Assembly (NCBI GenBank): GCA_946699065.1
Contig: CAMPDV010001190.1
Location: forward strand, 62,001-126,000
Origin: Loxodes magnus
Lineage: Eukaryota > Ciliophora > Karyorelictea > Loxodida > Loxodidae
Length of the DNA stretch: 64,000 bases
Direction: 5' to 3'
Shown here: positions 13,201 to 26,000 of the stretch, one piece after another
Layout of the letters: each line of letters starts with the position of its first letter
Position numbering within the stretch: position 1 is the stretch's first letter
Program-made: the position numbers and the translations under genes
The notes under the pieces: generated by a model
Databases searched by the model: none
Told to the model about the DNA's origin: nothing
What the model saw: the letters and a program-made list of their open reading frames with translations, nothing else

Positions 13201-16200
13201 GAATAGTAGATAGAATTTCAGTTTTAAGTAGAATACTTTGAGAAGTATCAAGTATTTAGAAAAGTGAAGAAGTAGAGTAAGAAAAGAAGATAGAATTTCA
13301 GTTTTAAGTAGTATGCTTTGAGAATAAAGTTATTATTTAGAAAAGTGAAGAAGTAGAGTAAGAAAAGAAGATAGAATATCTATTTTAAGTAGTATGCTTT
13401 GAGAAGTATTATGTATTAAGAAAAGTGAAGAAGTAGAGTAAGAAAAGAAGATAGAATTTCAGTTTTGAGTAGTATGCTTTGAGAAGTGGCAAGTATTTAG
13501 AAAAGTGAAGAAGTAGAGTAAGAAAAGAAGATAGAGATTCAGTTTTCAAGGAGTATGATTTGAGAAGTAATAAGTATTAAGAAAAGTGAAGAAGTAGAGT
13601 AAGAAAAGAAGATAGAATTTCAGTTTTAAGTAGAATACTTTGAGAATAAAGTTATTATTTAGAAAAGTGAAGAAGTAGAGTAAGAATAGTAGATAGAATT
13701 TCAGTTTTAAGTAGAATACTTTGAGAAGTATCAAGTATTTAGAAAAGTGAAGAAGTAGAGTAAGAAAAGAAGATAAAATTTCAGTTTTAAGGAGTATGCT
13801 TTGAGAATAAAGTTATTATTTAGAAAAGTGAAGAAGTAGAGTAAGAAAAGAAGATAGAATTTCAGTTTTAAGTAGAATACTTTGAGAAGTATCAAGTATT
13901 TAGAAAAGTGAAGAAGTAGAGTAAGAAAAGAAGATAGAGATTCAGTTTTAAGGAGTATGCTTTGAGAATAAAGTTATTATTTAGAAAAGTGAAGAAGTAG
14001 AGTAAGAATAGTAGATAGAATTTCAGTTTTAAGTAGAATACTTTGAGAAGTATCAAGTATTTAGAAAAGTGAAGAAGTAGAGTAAGAAAAGAAGATAGAA
14101 TTTCAGTTTTAAGTAGAATACTTTGAGAAGTATCAAGTATTTAGAAAAGTGAAGAAGTAGAGTAAGAAAAGAAGATAAAATTTCAGTTTTAAGTAGTATG
14201 CTTTGAGAAGTATTAAGTATTTAGAAAAGTGAAGAAGTAGAGTAAGAATAGTAGATAGAATTTCAGTTTTAAGTAGAATACTTTGAGAAGTATCAAGTAT
14301 TTAGAAAAGTGAAGAAGTAGAGTAAGAAAAGAAGATAGAATTTCAGTTTTAAGGAGTATGATTTGAGAAGTAATAAGTATTAAGAAAAGTGAAGAAGTAG
14401 AGTAAGAAAAGAAGATAGAATTTCAGTTTTAAGTAGTATGCTTTGAGAATAAAGTTATTATTTAGAAAAGTGAAGAAGTAGAGTAAGAAAAGAAGATAGA
14501 ATTTCAGTTTTAAGTAGTATGCTTTGAGAATAAAGTTATTATTTAGAAAAGTGAAGAAGTAGAGTAAGAATAGTAGATAGAATTTCAGTTTTAAGTAGAA
14601 TACTTAGAAGTATCAAGTATTTAGAAAAGTGAAGAAGTAGAGTAAGAAAAGAAGATAGAATTTCAGTTTTAAGGATTATGCTTTGAGAAGTAATAAGTAT
14701 TAAGAAAAGTGAAGAAGTAGAGTAAGAAAAGAAGATAGAATTTCAGTTTTAAGTAGTATGCTTTGAGAATAAAGTTATTATTTAGAAAAGTGAAGAAGTA
14801 GAGTAAGAATAGTAGATAGAATTTCAGTTTTAAGTAGAATACTTTGAGAAGTATCAAGTATTTAGAAAAGTGAAGAAGTAGAGTAAGAAAAGAAGAAAGA
14901 ATTTCAGTTTTAAGGAGTATGCTTTGAGAATAAAGTTATTATTTAGAAAAGTGAAGAAGTAGAGTAAGAACAGAAGATAGAATTTCAGTTTTAAGGAGTA
15001 TGCTTTGAGAAGTATTATGTTATAAGAAAAGTGAAGAAGTAGAGTAAGAATAGTAGATAGAATTTCAGTTTTAAGTAGAATACTTTGAGAAGTATCAAGT
15101 ATTTAGAAAAGTGAAGAATTAGAGTAAGAAAAGAAGATAGAATTTCAGTTTTAAGTAGAATACTTTGAGAAGTATCAAGTATTTAGAAAAGTGAAGAAGT
15201 AGAGTAAGAAAAGAAGATAGAATTTCAGTTTTAAGTAGAATACTTTGAGAAGTATCAAGTATTTAGAAAAGTGAAGAAGTAGAGTAAGAACAGAAGATAG
15301 AATTTCAGTTTTAAGGAGTATGCTTTGAGAAGTATTAAGTATTTAGAAAAGTGAAGAAGTAGAGTAAGAATAGTAGATAGAATTTCAGTTTTAAGTAGAA
15401 TACTTTGAGAAGTATCAAGTATTTAGAAAAGTGAAGAAGTAGAGTAAGAAAAGAAGATAGAATTTCAGTTTTAAGTAGAATACTTTGAGAAGTATCAAGT
15501 ATTTAGAAAAGTGAAGAAGTAGAGTAAGAAAAGAAGATAGAATTTCAGTTTTAAGTAGTATGCTTTGAGAATAAAGTTATTATTTAGAAAAGTGAAGAAG
15601 TAGAGTAAGAATAGTAGATAGAATATCTATTTTAAGTAGTATGCTTTGAGAAGTATTATGTATTAAGAAAAGTGAAGAAGTAGAGTAAGAAAAGAAGATA
15701 GAATTTCAGTTTTAAGTAGTATGCTTTGAGAAGTGGCAAGTATTTAGAAAAGTGAAGAAGTAGAGTAAGAATAGTAGATAGAATTTCAGTTTTAAGTTGA
15801 ATACTTTGAGAAGTAATAAGTATTAAGAAAAGTGAAGAAGTAGAGTAAGAAAAGAAGATAGAATTTCAGTTTTAAGTAGAATGCTTTGAGAATAAAGTTA
15901 TTATTTAGAAAAGTGAAGAAGTAGAGTAAGAATAGTAGATAGAATTTCAGTTTTAAGTAGTATGCTTTGAGAATAAAGTTATTATTTAGAAAAGTGAAGA
16001 AGTAGAGTAAGAAAAGAAGATAGAATTTCAGTTTTAAGTAGTATGCTTTGAGAATAAAGTTATGTATTAAGAAAAGTGAAGAAGTAGAGTAAGAATAGTA
16101 GATAGAATTTCAGTTTTAAGTAGAATACTTTGAGAAGTATCAAGTATTTAGAAAAGTGAAAAAGTAGAGTAAGAATAGTAGATAGAATTTCAGTTTTAAG

Positions 16201-16839
16201 TAGAATACTTTGAGAAGTATCAAGTATTTAGAAAAGTGAAGAAGTAGAGTAAGAAAAGAAGATAGAGATTCAGTTTTAAGGAGTATGCTTTGAGAATAAA
16301 GTTATTATTTAGAAAAGTGAAGAAGTAGAGTAAGAATAGTAGATAGAATTTCAGTTTTAAGTAGAATACTTTGAGAAGTATCAAGTATTTAGAAAAGTGA
16401 AGAAGTAGAGTAAGAAAAGAAGATAAAATTTCAGTTTTAAGTAGTATGCTTTGAGAATAAAGTTATTATTTAGAAAAGTGAAGAAGTAGAGTAAGAATAG
16501 TAGATAGAATTTCAGTTTTAAGTAGAATACTTTGAGAAGTATCAAGTATTTAGAAAAGTGAAGAAGTAGAGTAAGAAAAGAAGATAGAATTTCAGTTTTA
16601 AGTAGTATGCTTTGAGAATAAAGTTATTATTTAGAAAAGTGAAGAAGTAGAGTAAGAAAAGAAGATAGAATATCTATTTTAAGTAGTATGCTTTGAGAAG
16701 TATTATGTATTAAGAAAAGTGAAGAAGTAGAGTAAGAAAAGAAGATAGAATTTCAGTTTTGAGTAGTATGCTTTGAGAAGTGGCAAGTATTTAGAAAAGT
16801 GAAGAAGTAGAGTAAGAAAAGAAGATAGAGATTCAGTTT
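10250..16839. repeat. Higher-order repeat of about 3,295 bp, two copies in tandem
   Basis: The order of variant units starting at 10250 recurs at 13546 and the pattern starts again at 16840, giving periods of 3,296 and 3,294 bp (about 41 units). Marker variants keep the offset: the ATTATGCTTTGAGAAGTAAT joint at 11378 and 14674, the TTATAAG joint near 11723 and 15019, and the rare AAGTTGAATAC at about 12501 and 15794. The copies are not perfect. Units around 12300-12480 differ from those at 15595-15770, and the latter match 7890-8070 instead, suggesting conversion-like patching. Part of the block is also related to 6953-9900 at an offset of about 4,420 bp. Confidence 0.8.
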
Positions 16840-19800
16840 TCAAGGAGTATGATTTGAGAAGTAATAAGTATTAAGAAAAGTGAAGAAGTAGAGTAAGAAA
16901 AGAAGATAGAATTTCAGTTTTAAGTAGAATACTTTGAGAATAAAGTTATTATTTAGAAAAGTGAAGAAGTAGAGTAAGAATAGTAGATAGAATTTCAGTT
17001 TTAAGTAGAATACTTTGAGAAGTATCAAGTATTTAGAAAAGTGAAGAAGTAGAGTAAGAAAAGAAGATAAAATTTCAGTTTTAAGGAGTATGCTTTGAGA
17101 ATAAAGTTATTATTTAGAAAAGTGAAGAAGTAGAGTAAGAAAAGAAGATAGAATTTCAGTTTTAAGTAGAATACTTTGAGAAGTATCAAGTATTTAGAAA
17201 AGTGAAGAAGTAGAGTAAGAAAAGAAGATAGAGATTCAGTTTTAAGGAGTATGCTTTGAGAATAAAGTTATTATTTAGAAAAGTGAAGAAGTAGAGTAAG
17301 AATAGTAGATAGAATTTCAGTTTTAAGTAGAATACTTTGAGAAGTATCAAGTATTTAGAAAAGTGAAGAAGTAGAGTAAGAAAAGAAGATAGAGATTCAG
17401 TTTTAAGGAGTATGCTTTGAGAATAAAGTTATTATTTAGAAAAGTGAAGAAGTAGAGTAAGAATAGTAGATAGAATTTCAGTTTTAAGTAGAATACTTTG
17501 AGAAGTATCAAGTATTTAGAAAAGTGAAGAAGTAGAGTAAGAAAAGAAGATAGAGATTCAGTTTTAAGGAGTATGCTTTGAGAATAAAGTTATTATTTAG
17601 AAAAGTGAAGAAGTAGAGTAAGAATAGTAGATAGAATTTCAGTTTTAAGTAGAATTCTTTGAGAGTATCAAGTATTTAAAAAAGTGAAGAAGTAGAGTAA
17701 GAAAAGAAGATAGAATTTCAGTTTTAAGTAGTATGCTTTGAGAATAAAGTTATTATTTAGAAAAGTGAAGAAGTAGAGTAAGAAAAGAAGATAGAATATC
17801 TATTTAAAGTAGTATGCTTTGAGAAGTATTATGTATTAAGAAAAGTGAAGAAGTAGAGTAAGAAAAGAAGATAGAATTTCAGTTTTAAGGAGTATGCTTT
17901 GAGAAGTAATAAGTATTTAGAAAAGTGAAGAAGTAGAGTAAGAAAAGAAGATAGAGATTCAGTTTTTAAGGAGTATGATTTGAGAAGTAATAAGTATTAA
18001 GAAAAGTGAAGAAGTAGAGTAAGAAAAGAAGATAGAATTTCAGTTTTGAGTAGTATGCTTTGAGAAGTGGCAAGTATTTAGAAAAGTGAAGAAGTAGAGT
18101 AAGAAAAGAAGATAGAGATTCAGTTTTCAAGGAGTATGATTTGAGAAGTAATAAGTATTAAGAAAAGTGAAGAAGTAGAGTAAGAAAAGAAGATAGAATT
18201 TCAGTTTTAAGTAGAATACTTTGAGAATAAAGTTATTATTTAGAAAAGTGAAGAAGTAGAGTAAGAATAGTAGATAGAATTTCAGTTTTAAGTAGAATAC
18301 TTTGAGAAGTATCAAGTATTTAGAAAAGTGAAGAAGTAGAGTAAGAAAAGAAGATAAAATTTCAGTTTTAAGGAGTATGCTTTGAGAATAAAGTTATTAT
18401 TTAGAAAAGTGAAGAAGTAGAGTAAGAAAAGAAGATAGAATTTCAGTTTTAAGTAGAATACTTTGAGAAGTATCAAGTATTTAGAAAAGTGAAGAAGTAG
18501 AGTAAGAAAAGAAGATAGAGATTCAGTTTTAAGGAGTATGCTTTGAGAATAAAGTTATTATTTAGAAAAGTGAAGAAGTAGAGTAAGAATAGTAGATAGA
18601 ATTTCAGTTTTAAGTAGAATACTTTGAGAAGTATCAAGTATTTAGAAAAGTGAAGAAGTAAAGTAAGAAAAGAAGATAGAGATTCAGTTTTAAGGAGTAT
18701 GCTTTGAGAATAAAGTTATTATTTAGAAAAGTGAAGAAGTAGAGTAAGAATAGTAGATAGAATTTCAGTTTTAAGTAGAATACTTTGAGAAGTATCAAGT
18801 ATTTAGAAAAGTGAAGAAGTAGAGTAAGAAAAGAAGATAGAGATTCAGTTTTAAGGAGTATGCTTTGAGAATAAAGTTATTATTTAGAAAAGTGAAGAAG
18901 TAGAGTAAGAATAGTAGATAGAATTTCAGTTTTAAGTAGAATTCTTTGAGAAGTATCAAGTATTTAAAAAAGTGAAGAAGTAGAGTAAGAAAAGAAGATA
19001 GAATTTCAGTTTTAAGTAGTATGCTTTGAGAATAAAGTTATTATTTAGAAAAGTGAAGAAGTAGAGTAAGAAAAGAAGATAGAATATCTATTTAAAGTAG
19101 TATGCTTTGAGAAGTATTATGTATTAAGAAAAGTGAAGAAGTAGAGTAAGAAAAGAAGATAGAATTTCAGTTTTAAGGAGTATGCTTTGAGAAGTAATAA
19201 GTATTTAGAAAAGTGAAGAAGTAGAGTAAGAAAAGAAGATAGAGATTCAGTTTTTAAGGAGTATGATTTGAGAAGTAATAAGTATTAAGAAAAGTGAAGA
19301 AGTAGAGTAAGAAAAGAAGATAGAATTTCAGTTTTAAGTAGAATACTTTGAAAATAAAGTTATTATTTAGAAAAGTGAAGAAGTAGAGTAAGAATAGTAG
19401 ATAGAATTTCAGTTTTAAGTAGAATACTTTGAGAAGTATCAAGCATTTAGAAAAGTGAAGAAGTAGAGTAAGAAAAGAAGATAAAATTTCAGTTTTAAGG
19501 AGTATGCTTTGAGAATAAAGTTATTATTTAGAAAAGTGAAGAAGTAGAGTAAGAATAGTAGATAGAATTTCAGTTTTAAGTAGAATACTTTGAGAAGTAT
19601 CAAGTATTTAGAAAAGTGAAGAAGTAGAGTAAGAAAAGAAGATAGAGATTCAGTTTTAAGGAGTATGCTTTGAGAATAAAGTTATTATTTAGAAAAGTGA
19701 AGAAGTAGAGTAAGAATAGTAGATAGAATTTCAGTTTTAAGTAGAATACTTTGAGAAGTATCAAGTATTTAGAAAAGTGAAGAAGTAGAGTAAGAAAAGA

Positions 19801-22800
19801 AGATAGAATTTCAGTTTTAAGTAGAATACTTTGAGAAGTATCAAGTATTTAGAAAAGTGAAGAAGTAGAGTAAGAAAAGAAGATAAAATTTCAGTTTTAA
19901 GTAGTATGCTTTGAGAAGTATTAAGTATTTAGAAAAGTGAAGAAGTAGAGTAAGAATAGTAGATAGAATTTCAGTTTTAAGTAGAATACTTTGAGAAGTA
20001 TCAAGTATTTAGAAAAGTGAAGAAGTAGAGTAAGAAAAGAAGATAGAATTTCAGTTTTAAGGAGTATGATTTGAGAAGTAATAAGTATTAAGAAAAGTGA
20101 AGAAGTAGAGTAAGAAAAGAAGATAGAATTTCAGTTTTAAGTAGTATGCTTTGAGAATAAAGTTATTATTTAGAAAAGTGAAGAAGTAGAGTAAGAAAAG
20201 AAGATAGAATTTCAGTTTTAAGTAGTATGCTTTGAGAATAAAGTTATTATTTAGAAAAGTGAAGAAGTAGAGTAAGAATAGTAGATAGAATTTCAGTTTT
20301 AAGTAGAATACTTAGAAGTATCAAGTATTTAGAAAAGTGAAGAAGTAGAGTAAGAAAAGAAGATAGAATTTCAGTTTTAAGTAGTATGCTTTGAGAATAA
20401 AGTTATTATTTAGAAAAGTGAAGAAGTAGAGTAAGAACAGAAGATAGAATTTCAGTTTTAAGGAGTATGCTTTGAGAAGTATAAAGTATTTAGAAAAGTG
20501 AAGAAGTAGAGTAAGAAAAGAAGATAGAATTTCAGTTTTAAGGAGTATGCTTTGAGAATAAAGTTATTATTTAGAAAAGTGAAGAAGTAGAGTAAGAATA
20601 GTAGATAGAATTTCAGTTTTAAGTAGAATACTTAGAAGTATAAAGTATTTAGAAAAGTGAAGAAGTAGAGTAAGAAAAGAAGATAGAGATTCAGTTTTTA
20701 AGGAGTATGATTTGAGAAGTAATAAGTATTAAGAAAAGTGAAGAAGTAGAGTAAGAAAAGAAGATAGAATTTCAGTTTTAAGTAGAATACTTTGAGAATA
20801 AAGTTATTATTTAGAAAAGTGAAGAAGTAGAGTAAGAATAGTAGATAGAATTTCAGTTTTAAGTAGAATACTTTGAGAAGTATCAAGCATTTAGAAAAGT
20901 GAAGAAGTAGAGTAAGAAAAGAAGATAAAATTTCAGTTTTAAGGAGTATGCTTTGAGAATAAAGTTATTATTTAGAAAAGTGAAGAAGTAGAGTAAGAAT
21001 AGTAGATAGAATTTCAGTTTTAAGTAGAATACTTTGAGAAGTATCAAGTATTTAGAAAAGTGAAGAAGTAGAGTAAGAAAAGAAGATAGAGATTCAGTTT
21101 TAAGGAGTATGCTTTGAGAATAAAGTTATTATTTAGAAAAGTGAAGAAGTAGAGTAAGAATAGTAGATAGAATTTCAGTTTTAAGTAGTATGCTTTGAGA
21201 AGTATTAAGTATTTAGAAAAGTGAAGAAGTAGAGTAAGAATAGTAGATAGAATTTCAGTTTTAAGTAGAATACTTTGAGAAGTATCAAGTATTTAGAAAA
21301 GTGAAGAAGTAGAGTAAGAAAAGAAGATAGAATTTCAGTTTTAAGGAGTATGATTTGAGAAGTAATAAGTATTAAGAAAAGTGAAGAAGTAGAGTAAGAA
21401 AAGAAGATAGAATTTCAGTTTTAAGTAGTATGCTTTGAGAAGTATTAAGTATTTAGAAAAGTGAAGAAGTAGAGTAAGAATAGTAGATAGAATTTCAGTT
21501 TTAAGGAGTATGCTTTGAGAAGTATCAAGTATTTAGAAAAGTGAAGAAGTAGAGTAAGAAAAGAAGATAGAATTTCAGTTTTAAGGAGTATGATTTGAGA
21601 AGTAATAAGTATTAAGAAAAGTGAAGAAGTAGAGTAAGAAAAGAAGATAGAATTTCAGTTTTAAGTAGTATGCTTTGAGAATAAAGTTATTATTTAGAAA
21701 AGTGAAGAAGTAGAGTAAGAAAAGAAGATAGAATTTCAGTTTTAAGTAGTATGCTTTGAGAATAAAGTTATTATTTAGAAAAGTGAAGAAGTAGAGTAAG
21801 AATAGTAGATAGAATTTCAGTTTTAAGTAGAATACTTAGAAGTATCAAGTATTTAGAAAAGTGAAGAAGTAGAGTAAGAAAAGAAGATAGAATTTCAGTT
21901 TTAAGTAGTATGCTTTGAGAATAAAGTTATTATTTAGAAAAGTGAAGAAGTAGAGTAAGAACAGAAGATAGAATTTCAGTTTTAAGGAGTATGCTTTGAG
22001 AAGTATAAAGTATTTAGAAAAGTGAAGAAGTAGAGTAAGAAAAGAAGATAGAATTTCAGTTTTAAGGAGTATGATTTGAGAAGTAATAAGTATTTAGAAA
22101 AGTGAAGAAGTAGAGTAAGAATAGTAGATAGAATTTCAGTTTTAAGTAGAATACTTAGAAGTATAAAGTATTTAGAAAAGTGAAGAAGTATAGTAAGAAA
22201 AGAAGATAGAGATTCAGTTTTTAAGGAGTATGATTTGAGAATAAAGTTATTATTTAGAAAAGTGAAGAAGTAGAGTAAGAATAGTAGATAAAATTTCAGT
22301 TTTAAGTAGTATGCTTTGAGAAGTATTAAGTATTTAGAAAAGTGAAGAAGTAGAGTAAGAATAGTAGATAGAATTTCAGTTTTAAGTAGAATACTTTGAG
22401 AAGTATCAAGTATTTAGAAAAGTGAAGAAGTAGAGTAAGAAAAGAAGATAGAATTTCAGTTTTAAGGAGTATGATTTGAGAAGTAATAAGTATTAAGAAA
22501 AGTGAAGAAGTAGAGTAAGAAAAGAAGATAGAATTTCAGTTTTAAGTAGTATGCTTTGAGAATAAAGTTATTATTTAGAAAAGTGAAGAAGTAGAGTAAG
22601 AAAAGAAGATAGAATTTCAGTTTTAAGTAGTATGCTTTGAGAATAAAGTTATTATTTAGAAAAGTGAAGAAGTAGAGTAAGAATAGTAGATAGAATTTCA
22701 GTTTTAAGTAGAATACTTAGAAGTATCAAGTATTTAGAAAAGTGAAGAAGTAGAGTAAGAAAAGAAGATAGAATTTCAGTTTTAAGTAGTATGCTTTGAG

Positions 22801-23049
22801 AATAAAGTTATTATTTAGAAAAGTGAAGAAGTAGAGTAAGAACAGAAGATAGAATTTCAGTTTTAAGGAGTATGCTTTGAGAAGTATAAAGTATTTAGAA
22901 AAGTGAAGAAGTAGAGTAAGAAAAGAAGATAAAATTTCAGTTTTAAGGAGTATGCTTTGAGAATAAAGTTATTATTTAGAAAAGTGAAGAAGTAGAGTAA
23001 GAATAGTAGATAGAATTTCAGTTTTAAGTAGAATACTTAGAAGTATAAA

Positions 23050-26000
23050 GTATTTAGAAAAGTGAAGAAGTAGAGTAAGAAAAGAAGATAGAGATTCAGT
23101 TTTTAAGGAGTATGATTTGAGAAGTAATAAGTATTAAGAAAAGTGAAGAAGTAGAGTAAGAAAAGAAGATAGAATTTCAGTTTTAAGTAGAATACTTTGA
23201 GAATAAAGTTATTATTTAGAAAAGTGAAGAAGTAGAGTAAGAATAGTAGATAGAATTTCAGTTTTAAGTAGAATACTTTGAGAAGTATCAAGCATTTAGA
23301 AAAGTGAAGAAGTAGAGTAAGAAAAGAAGATAAAATTTCAGTTTTAAGGAGTATGCTTTGAGAATAAAGTTATTATTTAGAAAAGTGAAGAAGTAGAGTA
23401 AGAATAGTAGATAGAATTTCAGTTTTAAGTAGAATACTTTGAGAAGTATCAAGTATTTAGAAAAGTGAAGAAGTAGAGTAAGAAAAGAAGATAGAGATTC
23501 AGTTTTAAGGAGTATGCTTTGAGAATAAAGTTATTATTTAGAAAAGTGAAGAAGTAGAGTAAGAATAGTAGATAGAATTTCAGTTTTAAGTAGAATACTT
23601 TGAGAAGTATCAAGTATTTAGAAAAGTGAAGAAGTAGAGTAAGAAAAGAAGATAGAATTTCAGTTTTAAGTAGTATGCTTTGAGAATAAAGTTATTATTT
23701 AGAAAAGTGAAGAAGTAGAGTAAGAATAGTAGATAGAATTTCAGTTTTAAGTAGTATGCTTTGAGAAGTATTAAGTATTTAGAAAAGTGAAGAAGTAGAG
23801 TAAGAATAGTAGATAGAATTTCAGTTTTAAGTAGAATACTTTGAGAAGTATCAAGTATTTAGAAAAGTGAAGAAGTAGAGTAAGAAAAGAAGATAGAATT
23901 TCAGTTTTAAGGAGTATGATTTGAAAAGTAATAAGTATTAAGAAAAGTGAAGAAGTAGAGTAAGAAAAGAAGATAGAATTTCAGTTTTAAGTAGTATGCT
24001 TTGAGAAGTATTAAGTATTTAGAAAAGTGAAGAAGTAGAGTAAGAATAGTAGATAGAATTTCAGTTTTAAGTAGAATACTTTGAGAAGTATCAAGTATTT
24101 AGAAAAGTGAAGAAGTAGAGTAAGAAAAGAAGATAGAATTTCAGTTTTAAGGAGTATGATTTGAGAAGTAATAAGTATTAAGAAAAGTGAAGAAGTAGAG
24201 TAAGAAAAGAAGATAGAATTTCAGTTTTAAGTAGTATGCTTTGAGAAGTATTAAGTATTTAGAAAAGTGAAGAAGTAGAGTAAGAATAGTAGATAGAATT
24301 TCAGTTTTAAGTAGAATACTTTGAGAAGTATCAAGTATTTAGAAAAGTGAAGAAGTAGAGTAAGAAAAGAAGATAGAATTTCAGTTTTAAGGAGTATGAT
24401 TTGAGAAGTAATAAGTATTAAGAAAAGTGAAGAAGTAGAGTAAGAAAAGAAGATAGAATTTAAGTTTTAAGTAGAATACTTTGAGAAGTATCAAGTATTT
24501 AGAAAAGTGAAGAAGTAGAGTAAGAAAAGAAGATAGAATTTCAGTTTTAAGTAGTATGCTTTGAGAATAAAGTTATTATTTAGAAAAGTGAAGAAGTAGA
24601 GTAAGAATAGTAGATAGAATTTCAGTTTTAAGTAGTATGCTTTGAGAAGTATTAAGTATTTAGAAAAGTGAAGAAGTAGAGTAAGAATAGTAGATAGAAT
24701 TTCAGTTTTAAGTAGAATACTTTGAGAAGTATCAAGTATTTAGAAAAGTGAAGAAGTAGAGTAAGAAAAGAAGATAGAATTTCAGTTTTAAGGAGTATGA
24801 TTTGAGAAGTAATAAGTATTAAGAAAAGTGAAGAAGTAGAGTAAGAAAAGAAGATAGAATTTCAGTTTTAAGTAGTATGCTTTGAGAATAAAGTTATTAT
24901 TTAGAAAAGTGAAGAAGTAGAGTAAGAAAAGAAGATAGAATTTCAGTTTTAAGTAGTATGCTTTGAGAATAAAGTTATTATTTAGAAAAGTGAAGAAGTA
25001 GAGTAAGAAAAGAAGATAGAATTTCAGTTTTAAGTAGAATACTTAGAAGTATCAAGTATTTAGAAAAGTGAAGAAGTAGAGTAAGAAAAGAAGATAGAAT
25101 TTCAGTTTTAAGTAGTATGCTTTGAGAATAAAGTTATTATTTAGAAAAGTGAAGAAGTAGAGTAAGAACAGAAGATAGAATTTCAGTTTTAAGGAGTATG
25201 CTTTGAGAAGTATAAAGTATTTAGAAAAGTGAAGAAGTAGAGTAAGAAAAGAAGATAGAATTTCAGTTTTAAGGAGTATGCTTTGAGAATAAAGTTATTA
25301 TTTAGAAAAGTGAAGAAGTAGAGTAAGAATAGTAGATAGAATTTCAGTTTTAAGTAGAATACTTTGAGAAGTATCAAGTATTTAGAAAAGTGAAGAAGTA
25401 GAGTAAGAAAAGAAGATAGAATTTCAGTTTTAAGGAGTATGATTTGAGAAGTAATAAGTATTAAGAAAAGTGAAGAAGTAGAGTAAGAAAAGAAGATAGA
25501 ATTTCAGTTTTAAGTAGTATGCTTTGAGAATAAAGTTATTATTTAGAAAAGTGAAGAAGTAGAGTAAGAAAAGAAGATAGAATTTCAGTTTTAAGTAGTA
25601 TGCTTTGAGAATAAAGTTATTATTTAGAAAAGTGAAGAAGTAGAGTAAGAATAGTAGATAGAATTTCAGTTTTAAGTAGAATACTTAGAAGTATTAAGTA
25701 TTTAGAAAAGTGAAGAAGTAGAGTAAGAAAAGAAGATAGAATTTCAGTTTTAAGTAGTATGCTTTGAGAATAAAGTTATTATTTAGAAAAGTGAAGAAGT
25801 AGAGTAAGAACAGAAGATAGAATTTCAGTTTTAAGGAGTATGCTTTGAGAAGTATAAAGTATTTAGAAAAGTGAAGAAGTAGAGTAAGAAAAGAAGATAG
25901 AATTTCAGTTTTAAGGAGTATGCTTTGAGAATAAAGTTATTATTTAGAAAAGTGAAGAAGTAGAGTAAGAATAGTAGATAGAATTTCAGTTTTAAGTAGA